Of a stretch of 64,000 nucleotides of DNA, positions 16,912-25,796 are shown piece by piece. Under the pieces are notes generated by a model. It was not told the origin of the DNA and searched no databases. It worked only from the letters and a program-made list of their open reading frames with translations. Position numbers and translations under genes: made by a program. Origin of the DNA: Rummeliibacillus pycnus_B (lineage in GTDB: Bacteria; Bacillota; Bacilli; Bacillales_A; Planococcaceae); contig NZ_JBCMNM010000015.1 in the NCBI RefSeq assembly GCF_050459865.1, positions 62,001 through 126,000 on the forward strand, read 5' to 3'. Each line of letters starts with the position of its first letter. Position 1 is the first letter of the stretch.

Positions 16912-17694
16912 ATGAATGCAACGACTATTGAAGAGCAAGTATCGCAACTAAAAAATAATATTTTCACGCAATTGCATCATAGAACGCTCCTTCAATTTAC
17001 GGGTCAGCCAGTTGTTGAAGATGATCTCCTGCTATATTTATTGTTACCAAAGATAAATGGTGAACAATGGTCCGAACAGCTAGATCAATCAGCGAGTGCA
17101 GTTGCAATGATTTATGCGGCTTTACATGGGCATGAACTAATCGACGAACAAGATGCCACATCTAAAAGTCAACAGCTTACAGTACTTGCTGGAGATTATT
17201 ATAGCGGTATGTATTACACAACACTTGCTGCAATTCCAGATATTCAGCTGATCCGTTCTTTATCGGGAGCAGTCGTTAAAATTAGTGAATGTAAGACTGC
17301 TATTTATGAACCGGAAAAACGTAGCCTTGAAGAATGGCTTGAAGTTCTTCGGGTTATTGAAGCAATGGCTACCCAACAATTTATGAAACGTTATCATTTT
17401 GATTGTTATATTGAGATTGCAGAACTTGGTTTGGTTCTAGCAAGATTTAATCGAGAATTAAAGCACTGGCAAGAAACACATCAAAAGACACGTTTTATGA
17501 AAATTTTGGAGCAACAAGAAGAGTATGCTAGCAAGTCGTATGAGCAAATTCTTCAACATCAAATTTCTGATCTTTCATCTAAATTAATTCGAAGTATTAC
17601 ATCTTCTCCAATTCTACTAGATGAAGTGAAAACAATAATGTTGCAGCATGTTAAAAGTGATATGCGTGAACATCAAACGATGAGAGAAGGTTGA
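16912..17694 (+). CDS. hepS: Heptaprenyl diphosphate synthase component I
   Basis: A 260-residue small subunit of the two-part heptaprenyl diphosphate synthase, which makes the C35 side chain of menaquinone-7. This subunit has no catalytic Asp-rich motifs; it binds substrate and sets chain length. Seen: an all-helical protein with 'LAGDYYSGMYYTTLA' typical of the family. GGAGAAAAG lies before the ATG. Order hepS-menG-hepT is that of B. subtilis (gerCA-CB-CC). Confidence 0.88.
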   Translation: MNATTIEEQVSQLKNNIFTQLHHRTLLQFTGQPVVEDDLLLYLLLPKINGEQWSEQLDQSASAVAMIYAALHGHELIDEQDATSKSQQLTVLAGDYYSGMYYTTLAAIPDIQLIRSLSGAVVKISECKTAIYEPEKRSLEEWLEVLRVIEAMATQQFMKRYHFDCYIEIAELGLVLARFNRELKHWQETHQKTRFMKILEQQEEYASKSYEQILQHQISDLSSKLIRSITSSPILLDEVKTIMLQHVKSDMREHQTMREG

Positions 17695-17699
17695 CATAA

Positions 17700-18407
17700 G
17701 TGACACCAGAATCGAAAGAAGAACGTGTACATGAAGTTTTTGAAAACATTTCCGATAGTTACGACAAGATGAATTCTGTTATTAGTTTCCAAATGCATAA
17801 AAATTGGCGCAAAGATACGATGAACCGTATGGCAGTTAAACCAGGTTCTAAAGCTCTTGATGTTTGCTGTGGAACGGCAGATTGGACAATTGCATTAGCA
17901 GAAGCTGTAGGGGAAAATGGTCAAGTAGTAGGTCTAGACTTTAGTCAAAATATGTTGAATGTCGGAATAGAAAAAACAAAATCAATGAAACAAATTAAAT
18001 TAATACATGGAAATGCGATGGAATTACCATTTCCGGATAATACTTTTGACTATGTAACAATTGGTTTTGGACTACGAAATGTTCCTGATTATATACAAGT
18101 ACTTCGAGAAATGCATCGTGTTGTAAAACCAGGTGGTAAAGTGGTATGCCTTGAAACTTCACAATCAGAAATTCCAGGTTATCGACAATTATTTCGTTTC
18201 TATTTTCGTTATATTATGCCGATATTCGGCAAAATCTTTGCTAAAAGCTTTAAAGAATACTCATGGTTGCAAGAATCAGCAAATGACTTTCCAGGTATGA
18301 AAAAGTTAAAGAAAATGTTTGAAGAGGCTGGTTTGCAAAGAGTAACATATAAATCTTATAGCGGTGGAGCAGCTGCTATGCATATGGGCTTTAAGAAAGA
18401 AATCTAG
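17700..18407 (+). CDS. menG: Demethylmenaquinone methyltransferase
   Basis: 235 residues, SAM-dependent C-methyltransferase for the last step of menaquinone synthesis (MenG/UbiE family). Seen: N-terminal 'HEVFENISDSYDKMN', SAM motif DVCCGTADWT near 55-64, and GFGLRNVPDY. The GTG start lies 5 nt after the hepS stop, with AGAGAAGG inside the end of hepS. It sits between the two subunits of heptaprenyl diphosphate synthase, so side-chain synthesis and ring methylation are made from one transcript. Confidence 0.94.
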   Translation: MTPESKEERVHEVFENISDSYDKMNSVISFQMHKNWRKDTMNRMAVKPGSKALDVCCGTADWTIALAEAVGENGQVVGLDFSQNMLNVGIEKTKSMKQIKLIHGNAMELPFPDNTFDYVTIGFGLRNVPDYIQVLREMHRVVKPGGKVVCLETSQSEIPGYRQLFRFYFRYIMPIFGKIFAKSFKEYSWLQESANDFPGMKKLKKMFEEAGLQRVTYKSYSGGAAAMHMGFKKEI

Positions 18408-18428
18408 TGTGGGAGAAGGTTTATACGC

Positions 18429-19403
18429 GTGGAAAAGATGAAGTTAAAACTTCTTTATGCTGATTTACAATCAGACATAAGAATCATCGAAAAAGAATTA
18501 GAAACAGCGTTGGATTCATCTTCACACTATTTGAAAGATGCCTCTTTTCATTTGCTGAAAGCTGGTGGGAAACGTATTCGTCCAGTTTTTGTTCTGCTAG
18601 GTGCAAAATTTGGTCAATATGATATTCAACAAATGAAAAGTGTAGCGGTACCGCTAGAGTTAATCCATATGGCTTCTCTTGTACATGATGACGTAATTGA
18701 TGATTCAGAACTTCGAAGAGGACGGCCAACGGTAAAATCTCAATGGAATAATCGTGTTGCTATGTATACCGGTGATTTTATCTTTGCAAAAGCTTTAGAA
18801 TACATGACCAAAATCGAGAATCCAAAGGCGCATGAAATTTTATCAAAAACAATGGTTGAAATTTGCCTTGGTGAAATTATTCAAATTGAAGATAAAATGC
18901 ATTTGGATCAAAATATTAGAGATTATTTCCGTCGAATTAAACGGAAAACTGCTTTATTGATTTCGTCAAGTTGCCATTTAGGTGCGGTTGCTTCTGGGGC
19001 AGAAGACGAAGTTGCAAATCATTTAAAACGGTTTGGTTATTATGTTGGAATGTCCTTCCAAATTATTGATGATATTCTTGATTTAATAGCAACAGATAAA
19101 CAATTAGGTAAACCAGCTGGCAGTGACCTTATGCAAGGAAATATCACTCTACCGGTTTTGTTAGTAAAAGATAATGATGAAATTCGCCCGTTAATTGATA
19201 AGGCATTAGATGGCACCATGAAAGAAGATGAAAGACAAGCTTTCTTGAAAAAAATTCGAAAATCAGATGCTATTGAGGAATCATACCGTATTAGCAATTT
19301 ATACTTACAAAAAGCCCTAAAAGAAATAGATGCATTACCAAATAATTCTGTTAAGAAATCATTAAGAGATATTGCATTATATATGGGAAAACGTAAATTT
19401 TAA
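18429..19403 (+). CDS. hepT: Heptaprenyl diphosphate synthase component II
   Basis: A 324-residue catalytic subunit of the trans-prenyltransferase family. The first aspartate-rich motif is DDVIDD (in VHDDVIDDSELRRGRPT) and the second is DDILD; both bind Mg-diphosphate. The GTG at 18429 is 10 nt after GAGAAGG; the ATG at 18438 is an alternative giving 321 residues. The product is used for menaquinone-7, which feeds QcrABC encoded 12 kb downstream. Confidence 0.94.
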   Translation: MEKMKLKLLYADLQSDIRIIEKELETALDSSSHYLKDASFHLLKAGGKRIRPVFVLLGAKFGQYDIQQMKSVAVPLELIHMASLVHDDVIDDSELRRGRPTVKSQWNNRVAMYTGDFIFAKALEYMTKIENPKAHEILSKTMVEICLGEIIQIEDKMHLDQNIRDYFRRIKRKTALLISSSCHLGAVASGAEDEVANHLKRFGYYVGMSFQIIDDILDLIATDKQLGKPAGSDLMQGNITLPVLLVKDNDEIRPLIDKALDGTMKEDERQAFLKKIRKSDAIEESYRISNLYLQKALKEIDALPNNSVKKSLRDIALYMGKRKF

Positions 19404-19493
19404 CAGTAAATCTTGAACATTATGTCGTTCAATGATAATATTTTCAAGTGAGGGTTTAAACCCTAGATAATCTTAAGGAGTTGTAATTTTACA

Positions 19494-19913
19494 ATGGCTA
19501 TCCAAAAAACATTTTTAATGGTAAAACCAGACGGTGTTAAACGCCAATTAGTTGGTGACATCGTAGATCGTTTCGAACGTAAAGGTTTCGTACTTAAAGG
19601 TGCTAAACTTATGACAATCTCTCAAGAACTTGCTGAAAAACACTACGCTGAACACGCAGAACGTCCATTCTTTGGTGAATTAGTAGAATTCATCACATCA
19701 GGTCCAGTATTTGCAATGGTATGGGAAGGCGAAAATGTAATCGCTACTGCACGTCTTATGATGGGCGCTACAAACCCAGCTGAATCTGCACCAGGAACTA
19801 TCCGTGGTGACTATGCAACTACTGTTTCAGAAAACGTTATCCACGGTTCTGATTCTCTAGCTTCAGCAGAACGCGAAATCGGTTTATTCTTCAAAGAAGA
19901 AGAATTACACTAG
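19494..19913 (+). CDS. ndk: Nucleoside diphosphate kinase
   Basis: 139 residues; equilibrates nucleoside di- and triphosphates by a phosphohistidine intermediate. The catalytic His117 is in NVIHGSDS, and the N-terminal 'FLMVKPDGVKR' nucleotide site is intact. Codon use is optimised like that of hbs. TTAAGGAG precedes the ATG. In B. subtilis ndk, cheR and aroF are adjacent; here cheR is separated by 1.1 kb of repeats. Confidence 0.95.
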   Translation: MAIQKTFLMVKPDGVKRQLVGDIVDRFERKGFVLKGAKLMTISQELAEKHYAEHAERPFFGELVEFITSGPVFAMVWEGENVIATARLMMGATNPAESAPGTIRGDYATTVSENVIHGSDSLASAEREIGLFFKEEELH

Positions 19914-19923
19914 TCTTATATAA

Positions 19924-19963
19924 GAAAACTGTTCATCTTTTTGATGAGCAGTTTTTTTTTATA
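19924..19963 (+). terminator. Terminator after ndk
   Basis: AAAACTGTTCATC (19924-19936) pairs with GATGAGCAGTTTT (19943-19955, one mismatch), followed by a long T run. Confidence 0.85.
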
Positions 19964-20165
19964 GGATATTTATTTGAATCAATTTCATAAAAATACATAT
20001 AAAATAGTCGAACATTTCATGATATCCAATTATTCATTGCAACACATTCGACGACGCCCCCTCGAAAATGCATTCGTATTTCTTTCATACAATGTTAATT
20101 CAGTAAGGTTCATTCATAGCCTTACGGGAAAAGCTTGAGCTGAAAGCACGAAGAAGCGTAGTAAG

Positions 20166-20393
20166 GGTACTGAAAAAGTGTTTAAATACGAATATTAATA
20201 GTTATTAATCTGGTTTCTGCATGATGTGGAATTAGCTTCGCTTTCCGCGGGCGAACTGACGAGCCTCCTCGCTACGCTGTGGGGTCTCGTTTAGCTCGCT
20301 TTCCCGCAGGAGTCTTCGCTAATTCCACATCAAAAAGGATAGCTATACAAGATTTTTATATTATCTTTCATAATTTTTTACTTTTTCAACGCC
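20166..20393 (-). mobile_element. Full-length palindromic element, minus orientation
   Basis: 228 bp. The ends are GGTACTGAAAAAGT and, on the other strand, GGCGTTGAAAAAGT. Inside lie long palindromic arms starting GATGTGGAATTAGC, and a GC-rich core with CTCCTGCGGGAAAGCGAG on one strand and CCCGCGGAAAGCGAAGC at its far side. Its reverse complement matches 33111-33343 along nearly the whole length, including the AT-rich outer arms. No open frame or transposase. Orientation is defined relative to the 33.1-kb copy as plus. Confidence 0.8.
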
Positions 20394-20618
20394 CTCAACG
20401 TAGTGCTACTAAGTCGAAGTGTACTGCGAGATGCAGACTTTAATGAGGAGATTCGTGGAAAGTTCCATCTGTAGCGGAACATCTAAATCTAAATATGGAA
20501 AAGTAAAATGTATTGAAATGTACCTATTCAATAACCGAAAATGGATTTATGAGTTTGATTCATTTAGATACTCTAAGATTAATGCCATATACTAATGAAT
20601 AGTTATCAATTGAGCGAA

Positions 20619-20779
20619 AGACAGGCGACTCCTGCGGGAAGAGCAAGCGAATCAAGACCCCGCACGAACGATTTTAAGGGACAAAGCCTAAGAACGCCAC
20701 GTCCTGTGGCAACGGCTTCGTGACCAACATCGTGTTGGCCCGAGGAGGCTTGATGCTTGCCCGCGGAAAGCGCCTGTCT
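20619..20779. repeat. GC-rich repeat with branched inverted repeats
   Basis: AGACAGGCG (20619-20627) pairs with CGCCTGTCT (20771-20779). Nested inside are CCTGCGGG with CCCGCGG, and GCAAGC..ATCAAG with CTTGAT..GCTTGC. The centre holds AAGCC with GGCTT enclosing GCCACG-TCCT-GTGGC, and a neighbouring hairpin CCAACA-TCG-TGTTGG. It shares the CTCCTGCGGG/CCCGCGGAAAGCG core with the elements at 20166 and 33111, but lacks their ACTGAAAAAGT ends and has a larger, branched middle. Confidence 0.7.
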
Positions 20780-21087
20780 GTAGTGGAACAACCAAACTGA
20801 ATAGTGAAAAGTTAATATGTTGAAATGTTCGTATTTAAAAATCGAAAATGGATTTATAAAATTTATTCATTTTAATAATCTCTCACCTGATGTTAGTGAG
20901 AAGCAGTAGAAAAGTACTCCTACACACCTGCTGAAAAAACAACTACCTTGACCCAGATTGAGTGAAAAGGGTACAGGTTTTTGAAGACATATCCCACATT
21001 TAATAATAAACCTCAATTTCTTCTATTTATGAATGATCATCTATTCGGTATAATAGATATAGGACTAAAGAGAGGGAAGAGACTCAT

Positions 21088-21858
21088 ATGACTGATTACG
21101 AAGAATTTATTACAAATATTAAACGTAAAACGGGCATTGACTTAAGCTTATATAAAGAAGCACAAATGAAAAGACGATTGACGTCTCTTTATGAAAAAAG
21201 AGGGTTCAAAAGCTTTAGTGAATTTTTTAATGGAATTGAAAAAGATCGTGAACTTCTCAATGAATTTTTAGATCGTATGACGATTAATGTGTCGGAATTT
21301 TATCGTAATGGTAAACGCTGGGAAGTGCTGAAAGACAAAATATTTCCTAGACTTCTACAAAGTAATAAAAAACTTAAAATTTGGAGTGCGGCATGTTCTA
21401 CTGGTGAAGAGCCTTATTCTTTAGCGATGGTATTATCAAATTATTTGCCTTTATCACAAATTTCGATATTGGCAACAGATTTAGATGATAATGCAATAGC
21501 AAAAGCAAAAGCGGGCGTCTATCCAGAACGTTCTTTAGCTGAAGTTCCAGCTAATATTAAATCTAAGTATTTTGATCAAGAAGGCTCGTTTTATAAAGTT
21601 AAAGATGAGATTAAGCGAACTGTAACGTTCAAAAAGCATAATCTGTTAAAGGATTCTTATGATCAAAATTATGATTTAATTGTTTGCAGAAATGTTATGA
21701 TTTATTTCACAGAAGAAGCCAAAGATCAAATTTATCACAGTTTTAGTAATTCTCTCCGTACAGGTGGAGTACTATTTGTTGGAAGTACTGAGCAAATCTT
21801 TAATCCATCAAGATATTCATTTGATATAGAAGATACATTCTTTTATAAAAAAATGTGA
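21088..21858 (+). CDS. cheR: Chemotaxis protein methyltransferase CheR
   Basis: 256 residues. Methylates glutamate side chains of chemoreceptors with SAM. The N-terminal helical domain (about 1-70) and C-terminal SAM domain are both present; motif WSAACSTGEEPYSLA near 98-112 and ATDLDDNAI near 135 form the SAM site, and 'LIVCRNVMIYF' near 197 is the family's last motif. GAGAGGGAAGAG lies before the ATG. It ends at a strong terminator, so it is apart from the aro operon. It implies a chemotaxis system elsewhere. Confidence 0.94.
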   Translation: MTDYEEFITNIKRKTGIDLSLYKEAQMKRRLTSLYEKRGFKSFSEFFNGIEKDRELLNEFLDRMTINVSEFYRNGKRWEVLKDKIFPRLLQSNKKLKIWSAACSTGEEPYSLAMVLSNYLPLSQISILATDLDDNAIAKAKAGVYPERSLAEVPANIKSKYFDQEGSFYKVKDEIKRTVTFKKHNLLKDSYDQNYDLIVCRNVMIYFTEEAKDQIYHSFSNSLRTGGVLFVGSTEQIFNPSRYSFDIEDTFFYKKM

Positions 21859-21882
21859 AAACTACATAGTATCAATACAAAA

Positions 21883-21927
21883 TATTAAAGTCGCTTTTCG
21901 AATACTAACCGAAAAGCGACTTTAATA
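21883..21927. terminator. Long perfect hairpin after cheR
   Basis: An 18-bp perfect stem, TATTAAAGTCGCTTTTCG with its complement, around a 9-nt loop. The tail on the plus strand is AT-rich rather than a pure T run. It is the probable terminator of cheR. Confidence 0.75.
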
Positions 21928-21957
21928 TTAATTGTACGATTATTTTAAAAATTTCCG

Positions 21958-21985
21958 TTAACATACTGCTTTTTTACGGTAAAAT
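21958..21985 (+). promoter_or_regulatory. Candidate promoter of the aro operon
   Basis: TTAACA (21958-21963), 16 nt, TAAAAT (21980-21985). It lies directly after the cheR terminator and about 50 nt before the aroC start. The consensus match is fair, and no TRAP site or other leader structure was seen. Confidence 0.4.
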
Positions 21986-22035
21986 ATGTTATAGTGAAAA
22001 ACATATACTTTAGCGAGTTGAAGGGAGAAAGTGTT

Positions 22036-23217
22036 ATGCGATATTTAACAGCAGGAGAATCACATGGGCCACAACTAACAACCATTATTGAAGGGTTACC
22101 CGCTCAGTTACCAATAACAGCTGAAATGATTAATAAAGAGCTAAAACGACGTCAAGGTGGTCATGGTAGAGGACGCCGTATGCAAATTGAAACAGATACA
22201 GTAGAAATTACTTCTGGTGTTCGTCATGGCAAAACATTAGGCTCTCCAGTTGCTTTAGTTGTTAAGAATGATGATTGGACACATTGGACGAAAATTATGG
22301 GAGCAGAACCTCTTCCAGAGGATGTCGATCCAGATGATATAAAAAGAAAAATTACAAGACCACGTCCTGGCCATGCTGATTTAGTTGGTGGAATGAAATA
22401 TGGACATCGTGATTTACGAAACGTTCTTGAACGATCTTCAGCTAGAGAGACTACTGTACGTGTAGCTATTGGTGCGGTGGCAAAGGCATTATTAAGTGAA
22501 CTAGGAATAAGAATCGTATCTCACGTTACAGAAATAGGTGGGGTTATTGCAGATAGAGAAACAACTATTGGTAAATCAGCAGACGAAATTCGTGAAATTA
22601 TAGAAGTAGATTCATGTTATTGCGCTGATCCAGTAGCATCAGCAAAAATGGTAGAAGCAATTGATGCAGCGAAAAAAGCAGGTGATTCAATAGGTGGTGT
22701 TGTAGAAGTAATCGTAGAAGGCTTACCGGCTGGGATTGGCTCATACGTACAATATGACCACAAATTAGATGCTAAATTAGCTGCTGCAATGTTAAGTATC
22801 AATGCTTTTAAAGGTGTAGAATTTGGCTTAGGTTTTGAAATGGCACACTTAAAAGGTAGTGAAGTTCATGATGAAATTCTTTGGTCTGAAGAAAATGGCT
22901 ATACTCGCCGCACCAATCGACTAGGTGGACTTGAAGGTGGTATGTCTACAGGGATGCCAATTGTCGTTCGTGGCGTGATGAAACCCATTCCTACATTGTA
23001 TAAACCATTACAAAGTGTAGATATCGATACAAAAGAACCGTTTAAAGCAAGTGTTGAACGATCAGATAGCTGTGCTGTTCCTGCAGCATCTGTTGTTGCT
23101 GAACATGTAATTGCATTTGAAATTGCAAAAGCAATCGTTGAGCAATTCCATAGTGATCAACTATCACAACTAAAAGCACAAATTGATGCAATGAAGCAAT
23201 ACACGAAGGAGTTTTAA
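22036..23217 (+). CDS. aroC: Chorismate synthase
   Basis: 393 residues (aroF in B. subtilis nomenclature). Converts 5-enolpyruvylshikimate-3-phosphate to chorismate with reduced FMN. Begins 'MRYLTAGESHGPQLTTIIEG' from the ATG at 22036 after GGGAGAAAG; an upstream GTG at 21994 in frame is not supported. Family motifs GHGRGRRMQIE, RPGHADLVGGMKYGHRDLRN and SSARETTVRVAIGA are present. It is the first gene of a run of six closely packed aromatic amino acid genes. Confidence 0.96.
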   Translation: MRYLTAGESHGPQLTTIIEGLPAQLPITAEMINKELKRRQGGHGRGRRMQIETDTVEITSGVRHGKTLGSPVALVVKNDDWTHWTKIMGAEPLPEDVDPDDIKRKITRPRPGHADLVGGMKYGHRDLRNVLERSSARETTVRVAIGAVAKALLSELGIRIVSHVTEIGGVIADRETTIGKSADEIREIIEVDSCYCADPVASAKMVEAIDAAKKAGDSIGGVVEVIVEGLPAGIGSYVQYDHKLDAKLAAAMLSINAFKGVEFGLGFEMAHLKGSEVHDEILWSEENGYTRRTNRLGGLEGGMSTGMPIVVRGVMKPIPTLYKPLQSVDIDTKEPFKASVERSDSCAVPAASVVAEHVIAFEIAKAIVEQFHSDQLSQLKAQIDAMKQYTKEF

Positions 23218-23218
23218 A

Positions 23219-24313
23219 ATGAATATTCCTGTAAAAGCAAAATCACATGCTTACGAAGTTCAAATTGGAAGTGGTAACTTAACGGAAGCTTTACAGACAT
23301 TTGATAACATTATTGCTAAAGCAGATCGTTTAATTGTTTTTACAGATGAACATATTTGGCAAATTCATAAAGAGAAATTTACAAATGAGTTTCCATTTCC
23401 ATTTGAAATTTATGTTTTACCAGGTGGAGAAGCTTGTAAAACATTTGAAAATTACTTTGCCGCCCAATCATTTCTACTTGAACAAAAATGTACACGTAAA
23501 TCATTACTTTTTGCTTTTGGTGGTGGGGCTGTTGGCGATTTAACAGGATTTGTGGCAGCGACATTTATGAGGGGTGTTCCATTTATTCAAATTCCAACGA
23601 CTATTCTTGCTCATGATAGTGCGGTAGGTGGTAAAACAGCTATAAACCATCCATTAGGAAAAAATATGATTGGTGCTTTTTATCAACCAGAAGGTGTCAT
23701 ATTTGATATTGATTATTTGGAAAGCCTACCGGAACGAGAAGTTCGTTCAGGTATGGCAGAAGTAATCAAACATGCTTTGATTTCTGACGAAGAATGGTTA
23801 AAACTGCTGATGGATTCTTCATCAATTCTTACTTTATCGAAAGAGAAGTTAGAGAAAAATTTGGAACAAGGTGTTCGTGTCAAAGCTAATATTGTGGAAC
23901 AAGATGAGGAAGAGCACTCTGTTCGGAAATACTTAAACTTTGGTCATACATATGGTCATGCAATAGAGGCAGCATCCGGCTTTGGAACGTTAGCTCATGG
24001 TGAAGCGGTCATGATAGGAATGGTGTATGCTTTGCTTCTTAGCGAACGGTATGGTCAAATCAAACATGAATTCACAAAGCAATTTTTGAAATTTGCATTA
24101 CGAAATGGCTATCCATTTGAAGCAGTAGCAAAATTCAATTTTGATGAACTATTAAGTTATTTGATGAAAGATAAAAAGGCAGAATATGGTGAACTACAAT
24201 TTGTATTATTACAACAAGTAGGCCAACCATTTGTACAAAAGATTACTCAAGAGGAATGTCGTGAAATGGATCTTCTTTTAAGAGAATTGTTAGAGGGGGT
24301 AGCTTATGATTAG
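23219..24313 (+). CDS. aroB: 3-dehydroquinate synthase
   Basis: 364 residues. Cyclises DAHP to 3-dehydroquinate; needs NAD and a divalent metal. NAD-binding GGGAVGDLTGFVAATFMRG near 101-119, metal ligands in the 'MAEVIKHALI' Glu and the HTYGHAIE and AHGEAV histidines are all present. The ATG is 1 nt after the aroC stop, with AAGGAG inside the end of aroC, so translation is coupled. Confidence 0.95.
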   Translation: MNIPVKAKSHAYEVQIGSGNLTEALQTFDNIIAKADRLIVFTDEHIWQIHKEKFTNEFPFPFEIYVLPGGEACKTFENYFAAQSFLLEQKCTRKSLLFAFGGGAVGDLTGFVAATFMRGVPFIQIPTTILAHDSAVGGKTAINHPLGKNMIGAFYQPEGVIFDIDYLESLPEREVRSGMAEVIKHALISDEEWLKLLMDSSSILTLSKEKLEKNLEQGVRVKANIVEQDEEEHSVRKYLNFGHTYGHAIEAASGFGTLAHGEAVMIGMVYALLLSERYGQIKHEFTKQFLKFALRNGYPFEAVAKFNFDELLSYLMKDKKAEYGELQFVLLQQVGQPFVQKITQEECREMDLLLRELLEGVAYD

Positions 24314-24668
24314 AGGTGTTAGAGGCGCCGTTACAATTAAGCGAGATGAAGCAACGCAAGTTTTACAAGAAACAACCAAATTAATGCAGGAAATTATAGC
24401 TGCAAATCATATAGATCCAGAAAATGTTGCTTCAGTTGTAATTTCTACAACACCAGATATCGTTTCTGCATTCCCCGCAAAAGCAGTTCGTACATTACCA
24501 AATTGGAGTTATGTACCTGTAATGTGTATGCATGAAATGAATGTTCCTGGCGCATTACCACTGTGTATTCGTATATTAGTACATCTAAATACTGAAATTA
24601 CTCAAAAGGATATTCAACATATTTATTTAAATGAGGCCGTTAAATTACGACCAGATTTAGTAAAATAA
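24306..24668 (+). CDS. aroH: Chorismate mutase, AroH type
   Basis: 120 residues of the monofunctional AroH fold. Rearranges chorismate to prephenate. Family residues are visible: Arg7 in 'MIRGVRGAVTI', Glu near 78 region in 'VPVMCMHEMNVPGALPLCIR', including the active-site Cys and Arg90-type residue. The start overlaps the end of aroB by 8 nt. In B. subtilis trpEDCFBA lies between aroH and hisC; here only 27 nt separate them. Confidence 0.93.
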   Translation: MIRGVRGAVTIKRDEATQVLQETTKLMQEIIAANHIDPENVASVVISTTPDIVSAFPAKAVRTLPNWSYVPVMCMHEMNVPGALPLCIRILVHLNTEITQKDIQHIYLNEAVKLRPDLVK

Positions 24669-24695
24669 CTGATTTAAGATAGAGGAGGTATTCTA

Positions 24696-25796
24696 ATGAA
24701 ATGGAAAGAACAAATTAATGATATGAAGGCTTACCAACCAGGTAAGTCAATAGATGAAGTAAAACAGGAGTTCGGATTAGATGAAATAGTAAAATTAGCT
24801 TCTAACGAAAATCCATTTGGCTGTTCTCCAAAGGTACATGAATTTGTTGCGAAAGAATCCATTAACTTCGCGCTATACCCAGATGGTTATGCTACTGATA
24901 TGCGAGCAACGATTGCAAAACACCTTGGCGTTTCAGGAGATGAACTCATTTTCGGTAATGGATCTGATGAGTTGATTAGTATCATTACTCGAGCTTTACT
25001 GCATCCTGGTGTAAATACAGTAATGGGTAACCCAACATTTTCTCAATATGCCTTAAATGCAAGAATTGAAGGTGCTGAAATTCGTGAAGTTCCATTAAAA
25101 AATGGTAACCATGATTTGGATGCGATGCTTGAAGCCATTGACAAAAATACTGCAGTAGTGTGGGTATGTAGTCCAAATAATCCAACGGGTGTTGTAGTAG
25201 AAGATGCACCATTAAAAGCATTCTTAGATCAAGTCCCACATGATGTCTTAGTTGTATTAGATGAGGCTTATTTTGAATATGTAACGAATAACAATCATAA
25301 AGACACTATTTCCTATATTCAAGAGTACCCAAATATCATTATTTTACGTACTTTTTCAAAAGCATACGGCTTAGCAGCATTCCGAGTTGGTTATGGTATT
25401 GCCAATAAAGATTTAATTGCTAAATTGGACCCAGTTCGTGGACCATTCAATAATACTGTATTAAGCCAAGCAGTTGTCCAAGTAGCATTACAAGACCAAG
25501 CGTATATTAAAAAATGTTGTGAGGAAAATATAAAAGGCAAAAAGCAATTTGAAGCATTTTGTGATGAACACGGATTACACTACTATCCAACCGACACAAA
25601 TTTTATTTTAATGGAAGTTAAGACTGACAGTAATCTTGTATTCCAAAAACTTATGGAACGTGGATTTATTATTAGAAGTGGTAATGCATTAGGAACTCCT
25701 GGCTATATTCGTGTCACAATCGGTACACAAGCACAAAACGAAGGCTTACTAGCACAATTGAAAGCAATCTTAGAAAAAGAAGGCGTCTTAGCTTGA
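24696..25796 (+). CDS. hisC: Histidinol-phosphate / aromatic aminotransferase
   Basis: 366-residue PLP enzyme. In B. subtilis HisC serves both histidine synthesis and transamination for tyrosine and phenylalanine, which explains its place in the aro cluster. Seen: 'ASNENPFGCSPKV' near 31, the PLP Lys in 'LRTFSKAYGLAAFRVGYG' near 221, and 'VCSPNNPTG' near 153. AGAGGAGG precedes the ATG. tyrA overlaps its last 4 nt. Confidence 0.94.
   Translation: MKWKEQINDMKAYQPGKSIDEVKQEFGLDEIVKLASNENPFGCSPKVHEFVAKESINFALYPDGYATDMRATIAKHLGVSGDELIFGNGSDELISIITRALLHPGVNTVMGNPTFSQYALNARIEGAEIREVPLKNGNHDLDAMLEAIDKNTAVVWVCSPNNPTGVVVEDAPLKAFLDQVPHDVLVVLDEAYFEYVTNNNHKDTISYIQEYPNIIILRTFSKAYGLAAFRVGYGIANKDLIAKLDPVRGPFNNTVLSQAVVQVALQDQAYIKKCCEENIKGKKQFEAFCDEHGLHYYPTDTNFILMEVKTDSNLVFQKLMERGFIIRSGNALGTPGYIRVTIGTQAQNEGLLAQLKAILEKEGVLA

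Larger units (their letters stand above)
19964..21087. repeat. 1.1-kb repeat-packed gap between ndk and cheR
   Basis: There is no gene here. From left to right it holds unassigned sequence, a full palindromic element (20166-20393), a decayed copy of a longer repeat unit (about 20400-20582), a GC-rich structured copy (20619-20779) with its right arm (20778-20882), and a family 2 repeat remnant (about 20905-20955). A TATAAT at about 21050 is a possible -10 for cheR. Confidence 0.7.

Noticed and set aside
20606..20791. Minus-strand 61-codon frame near 20.7 kb
   Set aside because: It coincides with the GC-rich inverted-repeat element; the frame is a by-product of the palindrome.
19964..21087. 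Remains of a transposase gene around the palindromic elements
   Set aside because: No DDE-like or other transposase motif is seen in any frame; the elements carry only inverted repeats.
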